From NCBI GenBank assembly GCA_000171875.1, contig ABHI01000001.1, positions 879,001-943,000 on the forward strand: a stretch of DNA of 64,000 nucleotides, given 5' to 3'. Positions 26,192 to 35,328 of the stretch are shown here, piece after piece (within the stretch, counting starts at the first letter, position 1; each line of letters starts with the position of its first letter). Both the position numbers and the translations under genes were made by a program. This DNA comes from Flavobacteriales bacterium ALC-1 (lineage in GTDB: Bacteria; Bacteroidota; Bacteroidia; Flavobacteriales; Flavobacteriaceae). Below the pieces are notes generated by a model that saw nothing but the letters and a program-made list of their open reading frames with translations, made no database searches and had not been told where the DNA came from.

Positions 26192-27133
26192 TTAGCCTCT
26201 TTTATTTTCTCTAAGGTTTTCTACCTTTTTTGTTTTTTGCTTACGCTTTTTAGGCTTGTCTAATTGCTTAGTAATTTTACCTTGCGTATCAGAACTTCTG
26301 TAATAAGGGATATAACCTTGACCTGTAAATTCGTAAACCGTACCAGAATCTGCATGTAGTATTTCTATGGTACTATCATCTATAACGCTAAGTTCAAAGA
26401 ATTCATTGTCAAAGAAATCATAATCTAATGTTAATGTTTTTAGGTACATATTTCCACTAACATCTCCTACACCATATACACCTGTATAATCCCAGTAAAC
26501 ATTTTCTGGATTGTACACATTTTCATCTTGAGAACTTCTAAAAGTAGAGTCATTCCCACCAGATAAGAACTGTAAATAGTTTTCGCTATCAAATTCATTT
26601 AAAGCTCCAAAATTGCTTGTATAGCTTTTTTCCCAAGCTTCATATTCTTGTAAGAAATAATGAATGTTATCATAGAACACCAAGTCGTAATCGAATGTTG
26701 AACGTTGGTAACCATCTAAAAAGTAAGACGTGTCGTTATAAGGGTTATATAATTCAATAGTATTATTATCTACTTGATAGACATCGAAGCTATCAAAACC
26801 ATCAATCACATGGTCAATATCTAATACCATATCGTAAGTAGAGTAGTTACCTATTTCTACTCCATAGCCTCCACCTTGACTTCCTAAGCCTACTAAATTG
26901 TTGTTAGCGTATAAACGTCCATTATTAAAACTTAAGGTAAATGCAATTTGTAAAAACTGTGTTTCTCCATAACCTTGAGTAGAGTTGATATCTACATACC
27001 ACAAATCGTAAGAATTCAATAATTGATTTAAGGAAATTGTTGGGTTATCGTTTATGTTTTGTTCTTCTACATAACATGAGGTGAACAATGTTGCACTGAG
27101 TGCAAATCCTAGTAGTAATTTTAATGTCTTCAT
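26192..27133 (-). CDS. Flavobacterial lipoprotein of unknown function
   Basis: A 313-residue outer-membrane or periplasmic lipoprotein: signal MKTLKLLLGFALSATLFTSC with the lipid-modified cysteine at residue 20. The body is rich in Tyr, Asp, Asn and Phe and reads as a beta-rich fold in two similar halves, each containing a Tyr-Asp-rich strand and a segment like SYFLDGYQR or VYEFTGQGY. The C-terminal 30 residues are strongly basic and look disordered. Proteins of this family sometimes carry a nicotinate-mononucleotide adenylyltransferase name; I see no nucleotidyltransferase motif here. Confidence 0.75.
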   Translation of the reverse strand: MKTLKLLLGFALSATLFTSCYVEEQNINDNPTISLNQLLNSYDLWYVDINSTQGYGETQFLQIAFTLSFNNGRLYANNNLVGLGSQGGGYGVEIGNYSTYDMVLDIDHVIDGFDSFDVYQVDNNTIELYNPYNDTSYFLDGYQRSTFDYDLVFYDNIHYFLQEYEAWEKSYTSNFGALNEFDSENYLQFLSGGNDSTFRSSQDENVYNPENVYWDYTGVYGVGDVSGNMYLKTLTLDYDFFDNEFFELSVIDDSTIEILHADSGTVYEFTGQGYIPYYRSSDTQGKITKQLDKPKKRKQKTKKVENLRENKRG

Positions 27134-27313
27134 AATCTAACGTTTTTAGGGTTATTACTTAGCTAATTTCAAAACGCGTGCCAAAGTCAATAAACAGTAT
27201 ATACCTTAGTCCTCAAGCTGAGCCTATTTGAGTTGAATTTAATAGTATTTACCTACGCTTATACAAGCTCAGCGAGACATTTCTATTTACAAGGGAAATC
27301 ACTAGAAATTCCT

Positions 27314-27321
27314 TATTTTTG
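27314..27321 (+). promoter_or_regulatory. Probable -7 promoter box of gpsA
   Basis: TATTTTTG matches TAnnTTTG and lies 23 bases before the gpsA ATG, in the divergent region shared with the lipoprotein gene. No clear -33 element. Confidence 0.45.
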
Positions 27322-27344
27322 AAATACTAATTGACAAGAATTCT

Positions 27345-28346
27345 ATGGATAATACCACAAAATATGCTGTGTTTGGAGCCGGAAGTTGGGCAACTGCTAT
27401 TGTAAAAATGCTTTGCGAAAACCTAGATGAAATTGGTTGGTATATGCGAAGTGTTTATGCTAAAGAGCATATTTTAAAAGAAAAACATAATCCTAGTTAT
27501 TTGAGTTCTGTTGAGTTTCACACAGATCAGTTAAAACTAAGCAATGACATTAACGAAATAGCAGACTGGGCAGATGTGCTCATTTTTGTAATTCCTTCTG
27601 CTTTTATGCACTCTGAGTTACAAAAATTAACTTCAAATATTAGCGGTAAAATTGTTGTTTCTGCGGTAAAAGGTATTATACCAGAATCTGGCTTGTTGGT
27701 CGGTGAACATTTTCACGATATCTATAAAATTCCTTTTGAAAATATTGCAGTTATTGCTGGTCCTTGTCATGCAGAAGAGGTGGCTTTAGAGCGTTTGTCG
27801 TATTTAACCATTTCTTGTGCTGATGCCAACAAAGCGCAAGCTATAGCAAACAACTTATCTAGTAGATATATTAAAACCAAAATTAGTGATGATATTATTG
27901 GTGTTGAATACGCTGTAATGCTTAAAAACATTTATGCTATTGCTGCCGGAATTGCTCATGGTTTGGGTTATGGAGATAATTTTCAAAGTGTCTTAATGAG
28001 TAATGCTATTAGAGAAATGAAACGCTTTATAAAAAAGATGCACAAGATGAAGCGTAACATTAATAATTCTGCTTATTTAGGTGATTTATTAGTAACAGGT
28101 TATTCTGTGTTTTCTAGAAATAGAATGTTTGGTAATATGGTAGGTAAAGGATACACTGTAAAATCAGCGCAACTAGAAATGAATATGATTGCTGAAGGGT
28201 ATTACGCAGCAAAAAGTGCTTATCTACTAAATGAAAAGAATATAAAAAAGACGAAACTCCCTATAATCAATGCTGTTTACTCAGTACTCTACGAAAATAA
28301 AAATCCTAAAAAAGTATTTAAGAAATTGACAGATAAGTTAGACTAG
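27345..28346 (+). CDS. gpsA: Glycerol-3-phosphate dehydrogenase [NAD(P)+]
   Basis: Reduces dihydroxyacetone phosphate to sn-glycerol 3-phosphate for phospholipid synthesis. The 333 residues show the N-terminal Rossmann motif AVFGAGSWATAIVKML, the conserved VSAVKGI and IAGPCHAEEVA segments, and the catalytic lysine region EYAVMLKNIYAIAAGIAHGL. Length and order are normal. It stands alone between a divergent lipoprotein gene and the convergent 131-residue gene. Confidence 0.95.
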   Translation: MDNTTKYAVFGAGSWATAIVKMLCENLDEIGWYMRSVYAKEHILKEKHNPSYLSSVEFHTDQLKLSNDINEIADWADVLIFVIPSAFMHSELQKLTSNISGKIVVSAVKGIIPESGLLVGEHFHDIYKIPFENIAVIAGPCHAEEVALERLSYLTISCADANKAQAIANNLSSRYIKTKISDDIIGVEYAVMLKNIYAIAAGIAHGLGYGDNFQSVLMSNAIREMKRFIKKMHKMKRNINNSAYLGDLLVTGYSVFSRNRMFGNMVGKGYTVKSAQLEMNMIAEGYYAAKSAYLLNEKNIKKTKLPIINAVYSVLYENKNPKKVFKKLTDKLD

Positions 28347-28356
28347 CTTTTGGCTA

Positions 28357-28397
28357 TTTGTCTTTAGCTTTTAGCAAAAAGCCAAGAGCTAAAAGCG
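28357..28397. repeat. Imperfect palindromic intergenic element
   Basis: Between the convergent gpsA and 28400 genes, agcttttagc and gctaaaagc form inverted arms around an A-rich loop; a degenerate copy (gcttttggc) lies just before. It may act as a weak two-way terminator, though it lacks a clean T run. Confidence 0.4.
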
Positions 28398-28399
28398 AA

Positions 28400-28795
28400 T
28401 TATTTCACCAAAACCCCCTTCAACTGCATTAAAGGAACAGTCTGCAAAGCTTTTTCATTTATTGTGTTTTTTCTAAAAAGATATATTTTATCAAACATCT
28501 GATTACCTTCAAAAAAAGTAATCTTAAATGAGTTATTAAGCTCTAAAACACGTTCTTGTAGGTATTCAATCTTAGCATAACTTCTTGCTGGTAAAAGCGT
28601 TAAAGTATGTCGCATTGGAGGTGTCATTTTTTTATCATTATAACCTTGAGAAACAATAAGAACAGTTTCTAAATCTACATCACTATTATTTATAATGTAA
28701 GCGTTCCAATCTTGGGTTTTATATTCTGGATGCTCCTCTTGTACTACTGCAACGTGGACATCTTTTACTTCAGGAATTTTAATGTCTTTTTTCAT
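28400..28795 (-). CDS. Conserved hypothetical protein, 131 residues
   Basis: A soluble protein with no signal peptide, reading as an all-beta fold: VKDVHVAVVQEE, WNAYIINNSDVDLETVLIVS, MRHTLTLLPARSYAKIEYL, and the C-terminal VPLMQLKGVLVK. I believe it belongs to a small conserved flavobacterial family, but I do not recognise a function. An exact TAnnTTTG box lies on the minus strand at 28801-28808, only five bases before the ATG, so the message could be nearly leaderless. Confidence 0.7.
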   Translation of the reverse strand: MKKDIKIPEVKDVHVAVVQEEHPEYKTQDWNAYIINNSDVDLETVLIVSQGYNDKKMTPPMRHTLTLLPARSYAKIEYLQERVLELNNSFKITFFEGNQMFDKIYLFRKNTINEKALQTVPLMQLKGVLVK

Positions 28796-28870
28796 TGTTA
28801 CAAAACTAAAACATTAAGTTAAGATTTTGATAGTCTCATTAAAAAAGTCGAACTTCGTTAGGCATATTTT

Positions 28871-30226
28871 ATGAGAGTTTCACTACTAATATTTCTTTTT
28901 ATGTCGCAATTAATAATTGGGCAAAATATTAGTGGCACTATTTTAGATTCCATATCAAAACAACCTCTAGAAAATGTTACTGTATATCTTCAAAAAAATA
29001 AGACAGGTACTGTTTCTGATGCTTCAGGGAAATTTAAACTTTCATTAAATTCTAGAGTTAGTAAAACAGATAGCGTTCAGTTTTCGTGTATTGGTTATCA
29101 TTCTATAAAAATGACAATTACTGAATTAAGAAAAAGGGAAAACACCATCCTACTATCAAAAAAATTAGAAACGCTTAATGAAGTCGTTGTGAATTCACCC
29201 GAAAAATTAAATCCTAAAATAAAATTCAAGAAATTATCTTCTTTGAAATCGGGAGTTTTTGCATTTGGCTCGCAAGTTATAGGTAACAATATCTATGTTA
29301 TCTCAGGAAATTCATCTTACATTGAAGACTCTGGTAAAAAAGCACTTGCTGTTATAAGTGAAATGCCAAGGGCAACACTTTCAGATTTAATAAAAGAGCT
29401 ATTTAAAGATTTTAATTACGAAGGTTATAGTGATAAACTCCAGATTTATGATATTCTAAACAATAAATGGTCAACCTCTAAAACAAAGTTTAGAAAGCGC
29501 GCCTATCATAATCTTAATTGCTATGGAAATTCGTTATACAGCATCGGTGGTAAACGATTATCAAGTACTGGTAAATATGAATATTTAGATGATAAAATTG
29601 AAGTTTACGATATGGGTTTAGAGCAAATTACAATAGATCATACCAATCCGCATCAGGCTATAAACTTTGCTTCAATTACTTATGAAGACAATATTATTGT
29701 CATGGGAGGCTCTACCAAAAAAAAGAAGAATGGTAAAAAAGTATATACTGATGTAGCACATATTTATAATATAACCTCCGGAAAATGGTTTAAACTCCCT
29801 AGAATGACTACTGCTAAAGAAACTCAAGGAATAATTATAGATGATAAAATTTATCTTGTTGGTGGATTTAATGGTTCTAAACTAAATACTATTGAATCTT
29901 ACGATATAAAAACTGCAACATGGAAAAATGAAGGTCAATTGTTTTATGAAATGGAAAATCCTGCATTGACTTCTCATAAACATATCATCTATATTTTTAA
30001 TGATGATAAGCTTTCTATTTATAATACTCATACTAAAGCCCTAGTACAATACGATATCAACTTAAAGCTAGAAGGTGCTCAAATGCATTATTATCAAAAT
30101 AAACTTTATGTTATAGGGGGCTCAGTTTCTAACAGTCATACTACAGCACGTTCAAGTCATCTTTATGTTATAGATATTGATGAATTTTCTAAGACAACTC
30201 CTATAAATTATAAAACAATCAATTAA
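28871..30226 (+). CDS. Secreted kelch-repeat protein with CarboxypepD_reg-like N-terminus
   Basis: A 451-residue exported protein. The signal peptide (to about residue 17, IIGQ) is followed by a CarboxypepD_reg-like domain (about 18-100: GTILDSISKQPLENVTVYLQ). Residues ~125-445 form a beta-propeller of kelch repeats, recognised by glycine pairs and following aromatics such as YSIGGKRLSSTGKYEYLDDK and IYLVGGFNGSKLNTIESYD. Kelch propellers bind sugars or proteins, or act as sialic-acid mutarotases; no catalytic site is evident. A small secreted protein gene follows 11 bases later. Confidence 0.85.
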   Translation: MRVSLLIFLFMSQLIIGQNISGTILDSISKQPLENVTVYLQKNKTGTVSDASGKFKLSLNSRVSKTDSVQFSCIGYHSIKMTITELRKRENTILLSKKLETLNEVVVNSPEKLNPKIKFKKLSSLKSGVFAFGSQVIGNNIYVISGNSSYIEDSGKKALAVISEMPRATLSDLIKELFKDFNYEGYSDKLQIYDILNNKWSTSKTKFRKRAYHNLNCYGNSLYSIGGKRLSSTGKYEYLDDKIEVYDMGLEQITIDHTNPHQAINFASITYEDNIIVMGGSTKKKKNGKKVYTDVAHIYNITSGKWFKLPRMTTAKETQGIIIDDKIYLVGGFNGSKLNTIESYDIKTATWKNEGQLFYEMENPALTSHKHIIYIFNDDKLSIYNTHTKALVQYDINLKLEGAQMHYYQNKLYVIGGSVSNSHTTARSSHLYVIDIDEFSKTTPINYKTIN

Positions 30227-30237
30227 TCTATACAGTT

Positions 30238-30639
30238 ATGAAATTCAAATTTCTTTGCATAATTCTCTTATTCTGTTGTATAAGTTTTAGTCAAAACAGT
30301 GAAAATATTACTACTATAGAAACTGTTGAAATTCTCAACAATAATAAAAAAGAAGCTATTTTTTATTTTAAAAACAACTGGAAAGTTCTCAGAGAAAAAG
30401 CCGTTGAAAAAGGGTATGTTTTTTCGTTTCAACTTATGGAAACAACATTTAATGAAGAAACGCCTTTTCATTTACTATTGGTTACAACCTATTCTAATAA
30501 AGAGCAATACGAAAACAGAGAGGCTCATTTCTCTGAACTGATTAAAGCAAGTGGTGGACTAAAACTTTTAAATGATAAGAAGCCAGCTGAGTTTAGAAAA
30601 TCAGTCTTTAGTGTTGAAGGTGCTAAACACTTGAAGTGA
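30238..30639 (+). CDS. Small secreted protein of unknown function
   Basis: A 133-residue protein with signal peptide MKFKFLCIILLFCCISFSQ. The mature part has a helix around NNWKVLREKAVEKG and strands FSFQLMETTFN and PFHLLLVTTYS, resembling a dimeric alpha/beta-barrel-like fold, but no family is recognised. It begins 11 bases after the kelch gene, so joint expression is likely. It ends 3 bases before the convergent pheS stop, with no visible terminator between them. Confidence 0.7.
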   Translation: MKFKFLCIILLFCCISFSQNSENITTIETVEILNNNKKEAIFYFKNNWKVLREKAVEKGYVFSFQLMETTFNEETPFHLLLVTTYSNKEQYENREAHFSELIKASGGLKLLNDKKPAEFRKSVFSVEGAKHLK

Positions 30640-30642
30640 TTA

Positions 30643-31662
30643 CTATAGAGCAGACTTAAACTGTTCTAAGAAACGCACATCATTTTCACTCAACAAACGG
30701 ATATCACTAATTTGGTTGAGTAGCATAGCAATACGATCGATTCCCATACCAAAAGCAAAACCAGAGTATTCTTTAGAGTCAATACCACAGTTTTCTAAAA
30801 CGTTAGGATCTACCATTCCGCAACCCATAATTTCTAACCAACCTGTACCTTTGGTGATTTTGTAATCCGTTTCTGTCTCCAATCCCCAATATACATCTAC
30901 CTCGGCACTTGGCTCTGTAAACGGAAAGTACGATGGACGTAGTCTAATCTTAGACTTGCCAAACATTTCAGTTGTAAAATATTGAAGTGTTTGCTTTAAA
31001 TCCGCAAAACTCACATCCTTATCTATATATAAACCTTCTACTTGGTGAAAGAAGCAATGCGATCGTGCAGAAATCGCTTCATTTCTATACACACGGCCTG
31101 GCGAAATTGTACGAATTGGTGGTTTGTTATTTTCCATATAACGTACTTGCACAGAACTTGTGTGTGTACGTAATAGTATATCTGGATTAGTTTGAATAAA
31201 AAACGTATCCTGCATATCTCTTGCCGGGTGATATTCTGGTAAATTCAATGCCGTGAAATTGTGCCAATCGTCTTCTATTTCTGGACCTTCACTTACATTA
31301 AATCCTATGCGAGAAAAAATATCTATAATTTGATTTTTTACAATAGAAATAGGATGACGTGCGCCTAAAGCAATTGGCTCACCTGGGCGTGATAAATCTC
31401 CGTAAACTCCTTTATCGTCTTCTTTACTTTCAAGCTCTTCTTTTAATGCAATAACTTTATCCTCAGCTGTTTTCTTTAACTGATTAATGGTTTGCCCAAA
31501 CTCTTTCTTTTGCTCGTTAGCTACATTTTTAAACTCAGCAAAATATTGTTTTAGCAAGCCCTTAGAGCCTAAGTATTTTATACGAAATGCTTCTACCTCT
31601 TCCTTAGATTGGGTTGAAAATGCTTCGGCTTCTTCTATGAGTTCTTTTATCTTATCTATCAT
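30643..31662 (-). CDS. pheS: Phenylalanine--tRNA ligase alpha subunit
   Basis: Catalytic subunit of the alpha2-beta2 enzyme that charges tRNA-Phe. The 339 residues show the N-terminal coiled coil (about 1-90), then the class II core: motif 2 region RTISPGRVYRNEAISARSHC, the substrate region FPFTEPSAEVDVYW, and motif 3 in GFAFGMGIDRIAMLL. Length is normal. The beta subunit gene pheT is not adjacent, which is common in Bacteroidota. Confidence 0.97.
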   Translation of the reverse strand: MIDKIKELIEEAEAFSTQSKEEVEAFRIKYLGSKGLLKQYFAEFKNVANEQKKEFGQTINQLKKTAEDKVIALKEELESKEDDKGVYGDLSRPGEPIALGARHPISIVKNQIIDIFSRIGFNVSEGPEIEDDWHNFTALNLPEYHPARDMQDTFFIQTNPDILLRTHTSSVQVRYMENNKPPIRTISPGRVYRNEAISARSHCFFHQVEGLYIDKDVSFADLKQTLQYFTTEMFGKSKIRLRPSYFPFTEPSAEVDVYWGLETETDYKITKGTGWLEIMGCGMVDPNVLENCGIDSKEYSGFAFGMGIDRIAMLLNQISDIRLLSENDVRFLEQFKSAL

Positions 31663-31730
31663 GATATCCTTTATTCAGTCTGCAAATCTAGGTTTTTTTT
31701 ATGAGTTATGGTAGCTGAGCTATGTCGAAG

Positions 31731-32087
31731 CTAATCGATATAATCTGTTTCTACAAAATAGTTCACAATGGCTTCTTTCATTAACACACTTTGCTCACCT
31801 GCCTTAAGATGAGGTAGTTGCGCTTTAACTTTATAATGTGGCCAACCGTCATCATCAACAAAATCGAATTCATAAAAACCATAAGGCTCTAATACTTTAC
31901 AAATAGCAATGTGCATAAGGTCTAATTTATGATCTTTTTTATACTCTCTATGCAACTGTCCAAGCTCCTGAACACCAATTAAATATATTATAGAATCGAG
32001 ATCTAACTTATCGCCATCTGCAAATTGGGCAGAGAGTTTTTCTACCACCAAATCCCATCGTTCTTTTAATTGTTCGTCTCTTGCCAT
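31731..32087 (-). CDS. Conserved hypothetical protein, 118 residues
   Basis: A soluble acidic protein without signal peptide or membrane helix. It starts with a helical segment (RWDLVVEKLSAQFADG), continues with DSIIYLIGVQELGQLHREYK and LMHIAICKVLEPYGFYEF, and ends in a short strand region. The pattern suggests a small helical bundle. I do not recognise a family. It lies between pheS and the divergent CvpA gene, with 70 bases to the latter. Confidence 0.7.
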   Translation of the reverse strand: MARDEQLKERWDLVVEKLSAQFADGDKLDLDSIIYLIGVQELGQLHREYKKDHKLDLMHIAICKVLEPYGFYEFDFVDDDGWPHYKVKAQLPHLKAGEQSVLMKEAIVNYFVETDYID

Positions 32088-32132
32088 AATTTATCTACCT
32101 CTAACTACGTTATAGAATTGGCAAAGTTAATG

Positions 32133-32140
32133 TACTTTTG
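32133..32140 (+). promoter_or_regulatory. Probable -7 promoter box of the CvpA-family gene
   Basis: TACTTTTG is an exact TAnnTTTG match, 17 bases before the start codon at 32158. Confidence 0.45.
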
Positions 32141-32157
32141 CCTAAACCGCTAGTATT

Positions 32158-32673
32158 ATGAGTATCATTGATATTGTTTTAGGAGCCTTATTATTATTTG
32201 GGCTTATTAGAGGCGCTATGAAAGGCCTTTTTGTAGAAGTTGCCTCGTTAGTTGCACTTGTTTTGGGAGTTTATGGAGCTATCCATTTTAGTGGCTTTGC
32301 TGCTGATTTATTAGAATCTAAAGTAGAATGGAATGAAAAAACCATCAATATTGTAGCTTTTGCTATCACCTTTGTACTTATCGTTTTAGCCATTAGTTTA
32401 GCAGGAAAGGCATTAACTAAATTAGCAGACTTTGCTGCTCTAGGTATCATAAATAAGCTAGCAGGTGGTATTTTTGGAGCACTTAAAATAGGTTTAATAC
32501 TAAGTGTACTACTTATTGTATTTAATAAATTAAATAATACCCTTCCATTTATGGAAAAAGAAGATTTGGAAGAAAGTGTGCTTTATGAGCCTGTGAAATC
32601 CTTAGCTCCTATGATTTTTCCTAATCTTATTAAGAGTGAAGCAGAAGAAGAAACTACTGATGAAGAAGCATAA
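32158..32673 (+). CDS. CvpA family membrane protein
   Basis: A 171-residue inner-membrane protein with four helices (about 4-22, 26-46, 62-84 and 100-124), the typical start IIDIVLGALLLFGLIRGAMKG, and an acidic C-terminal tail (EEETTDEEA). CvpA homologues affect colicin V production and envelope homeostasis in other bacteria, with no agreed biochemical activity. It is a single-gene unit convergent with the carbonic anhydrase gene. Confidence 0.85.
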   Translation: MSIIDIVLGALLLFGLIRGAMKGLFVEVASLVALVLGVYGAIHFSGFAADLLESKVEWNEKTINIVAFAITFVLIVLAISLAGKALTKLADFAALGIINKLAGGIFGALKIGLILSVLLIVFNKLNNTLPFMEKEDLEESVLYEPVKSLAPMIFPNLIKSEAEEETTDEEA

Positions 32674-32701
32674 AAAAAGCCACTCTTTTAGAATGGCTTA
32701 A
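32671..32701 (-). terminator. Terminator hairpin between CvpA-family and carbonic anhydrase genes
   Basis: aagccactct and agaatggctt form a stem with one mismatch and a short loop. On the minus strand it is followed by seven T, so it best serves the carbonic anhydrase transcript, although a repeat (32718-32744) lies between. Confidence 0.55.
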
Positions 32702-32717
32702 TAATTAATCTATTTTG

Positions 32718-32744
32718 AGATTCTTCGCTTTCGCTCTGAATGAC
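32718..32744 (-). repeat. Dispersed intergenic repeat, inverted copy
   Basis: On the minus strand this reads gtcattcagagcg-aa-agcgaagaatct, differing at two bases from the copy at 5995-6023. It lies just downstream of the carbonic anhydrase stop. Confidence 0.8.
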
Positions 32745-32753
32745 AATTACAGT

Positions 32754-33383
32754 TTATAACATTTCCACTCTTCCTGTATGTAAGCTATATACACCACCAA
32801 CAATAGCAATTTCGCCATTGTCTTCCATTTCTTTTAGGATCTGGCTTTTCTCACGAATACGATCTATGGTAAGCTTTACATTATTAGCAACAGTTTTAGC
32901 AACGAATTCTTTGTTAGAAGAATTTGCTTCACCATCAACCTCATCAGCTGATTGTCTTACAGCTGGCATAATGTTATCCAACATGGCTGTAATATTTCCT
33001 AATTCAACTCCATCGCAAGCTGCTTTTACAGCACCACAACTTTCGTGACCTAATACAAGTACAAGCTTACTTCCTGCTGCTTTACAAGAATATTCTAAAC
33101 TTCCCAGAATGTCTACATTCTCAAAATTACCAGCAACTCTTGCTACAAATATATCTCCGATAGCTTGGTCTAAAACCGTTTCTACAGGTACACGAGAATC
33201 TATACAAGACAATACTACTGCCTTAGGAAATTGCCCACCTGTTGTTTGATTAACTAATGCCGAGTTATCTGTCGCTTGAGAATTTCCATTTACAAAACGG
33301 TTATTCCCTTCTAATAAATCTTGTAAGACCCCATTTGGAGTTAATGCACTTTGTACGTCTTTTGTTATTGCTATATTTTTCAT
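32754..33383 (-). CDS. Beta-class carbonic anhydrase
   Basis: Interconverts CO2 and bicarbonate with a zinc site. In 209 residues the zinc ligands are visible as Cys60 in LSCIDSRVP, with the Asp62/Arg64 dyad, and His113 and Cys116 in GHESCGAV. No signal peptide is present, so it should be cytosolic. Its ATG lies 19 bases after the stop of a SulP transporter. It ends a run of SulP, DUF2490 and SulP genes, which supports a bicarbonate-handling role for all four. Regulation is not visible. Confidence 0.93.
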   Translation of the reverse strand: MKNIAITKDVQSALTPNGVLQDLLEGNNRFVNGNSQATDNSALVNQTTGGQFPKAVVLSCIDSRVPVETVLDQAIGDIFVARVAGNFENVDILGSLEYSCKAAGSKLVLVLGHESCGAVKAACDGVELGNITAMLDNIMPAVRQSADEVDGEANSSNKEFVAKTVANNVKLTIDRIREKSQILKEMEDNGEIAIVGGVYSLHTGRVEML

Positions 33384-33402
33384 GTGTTTGTTTTTTTTAT
33401 TT

Positions 33403-35271
33403 TTAATATTTGTCTTCTACATTTTGTTTTACCCAATTCATACAATCATCAAAAGATTCGAAAATATGTGATTCAGGAATAAAATCTGGAATGATATCAA
33501 TACGTTCCATCATATATCTTGGCTGTTTTAATAAGCCTACGAATAAAGCTTCGACATCCTTCGTTTTAAGGTCTTGTAACATATCTTCTAAGGCATACAG
33601 ACCCGATTGATCCATATATTGCATACGATCTAATCTTAAAATTACAGTTGATGCTGTATCTGGAATTTGTTGTGTCAAAGCCTGAAAGTCACTAGTAGAA
33701 CCAAAGAACAAAGGTCCTTTTATATGCTTAACAAAAACTTCTTCTTTTAGAGTTTTCGGAAAATCCTTTTCATCAGCCCAAGCCTCTTCATCTAGTGATT
33801 TCACATCCGAACGCTCTGCGGTAAGGTCTCCGATTTTTTTCATAAACATTAAAGACGCTATCACTAAACCTATGCCCACAGCATAAACTAAATCCCAAAA
33901 AGAAGAAAGGATTAATACAACTAGCATAATTAATACTTCCGAACTTAACTTTAAAGGTCCAATTTTAATATCTTTTGGTAAACTCGGAATTGCTTTTAAT
34001 CCTTTGTAATCCATAACTCCAATTCCCACAGTAATTAAAATCCCTGCTAAAACAGCAGCTGGAATTTGAGACGCTAAATTTGGTAATCCAGGAATCATTA
34101 AAATACTAAATAGTAATATTCCTGCTAACATACCAGATAATTTGGTTTTACCACCCGAATTAATATTTACAACTGTACGAATAGTTGCTCCTGCTCCAGG
34201 AATACCACCAAATAATGCTGCAATACTATTACCAATACCTTGGCCAACTAACTCTTTATTAGGCTTGTGTTTAGTTTTAGTCATATTGTCAGCTACAATA
34301 CTTGTTAATAAAGAATCTATTGCACCTAAAAGTGATAGCGCTAAGGCTGTAAAAATATAAGGCGTTATTGAACTTAAATTAAAACTTGTAATAATTTCTA
34401 GATTAGGAACAGGCAACCCCTCTGGAATTTCAGGTATAGGTTTGTAATTTAAGTTTCCTAAAATAGCAATAGCAGACATAACAACTAGTGCAACTAAAGT
34501 ACTTGGAATCTTAGTTGTAATACGCTTAAATCCGTAAATAATAAAAATCGTTCCTAGAGCTAGCAATACTTCGAGCCAATTGATATTTTTTATTGCTCTT
34601 GGTAATACTTTAAATGCTCCTAATACACCTGATGCATTTTTAGCAGCTAGAGTTTGTGACTCTTTAAGAATATCTGCTTGAGTAATTTTCTCAGCTCTAG
34701 AGATAGTTTCCTTAAAATCTTCAAGCACTAAGATATCTTCAGCAGCTTCTTCTTTTAATATATTTTCTAAAATAACCTCTTCTGCCTGTGGTTTAAACTC
34801 ATTGACATAATCCATATCCTCTTTAGGGTAATATCCAAGAGATGGTAGTATTTGCGTTACTAATATAATAACACCAATGGCTGTCATAAAACCAGAGACA
34901 ACAGGATAAGGAATATATCGTATATACTTACCTAATCCTATGGCTCCAAGACCTATTTGCATTAAACCAGCTAATAAAAACACAGTTAAAATTGCTGGCA
35001 ATGCTTTTTCCACATCACCATCATTGGTTGCAATTATACCGGCGATAATAACCATACTTACAGCAGTCATAGGTGCTGTAGGACCTGAAATTTGTGTATT
35101 AGTACCACCAAACAATGCCGCAAAAAAACTGATGAAAATAGCACCATAAAGTCCTGCACTTGGCCCTAAACCAGAAGATACACCAAAAGCTAATGCCAAG
35201 GGTAATGCTACAATTCCTGCTGTGATACCTCCAAAGGCATCTCCTTTAAAATTTGAAAAAAAGTTCTTCAT
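33403..35271 (-). CDS. SulP family anion transporter with STAS domain
   Basis: A 622-residue inner-membrane transporter. The start (FKGDAFGGITAGIVALPLAL) and SGPTAPMTAVSM are the SulP signatures. About 12-14 helices span residues ~15-480, with a charged insert of about 65 residues near 155-215. A C-terminal STAS domain covers ~515-615 (STVILRLDRMQYMDQSGLYA). SulP proteins carry sulfate, bicarbonate or other anions. Pairing with carbonic anhydrase immediately downstream favours bicarbonate, by inference. Confidence 0.9.
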   Translation of the reverse strand: MKNFFSNFKGDAFGGITAGIVALPLALAFGVSSGLGPSAGLYGAIFISFFAALFGGTNTQISGPTAPMTAVSMVIIAGIIATNDGDVEKALPAILTVFLLAGLMQIGLGAIGLGKYIRYIPYPVVSGFMTAIGVIILVTQILPSLGYYPKEDMDYVNEFKPQAEEVILENILKEEAAEDILVLEDFKETISRAEKITQADILKESQTLAAKNASGVLGAFKVLPRAIKNINWLEVLLALGTIFIIYGFKRITTKIPSTLVALVVMSAIAILGNLNYKPIPEIPEGLPVPNLEIITSFNLSSITPYIFTALALSLLGAIDSLLTSIVADNMTKTKHKPNKELVGQGIGNSIAALFGGIPGAGATIRTVVNINSGGKTKLSGMLAGILLFSILMIPGLPNLASQIPAAVLAGILITVGIGVMDYKGLKAIPSLPKDIKIGPLKLSSEVLIMLVVLILSSFWDLVYAVGIGLVIASLMFMKKIGDLTAERSDVKSLDEEAWADEKDFPKTLKEEVFVKHIKGPLFFGSTSDFQALTQQIPDTASTVILRLDRMQYMDQSGLYALEDMLQDLKTKDVEALFVGLLKQPRYMMERIDIIPDFIPESHIFESFDDCMNWVKQNVEDKY

Positions 35272-35328
35272 AGTTTAGTTTTTTGGTTTGTTTAAATTTA
35301 AAAAAATATTAGTTAAGCTTCAACAATA

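Noticed and set aside
26192..27133. Nicotinate-mononucleotide adenylyltransferase name for the Tyr/Asp-rich lipoprotein.
   Set aside because: No nucleotidyltransferase H-x-G-H or ISSTxxR motif is present; the protein is an exported beta-rich lipoprotein.
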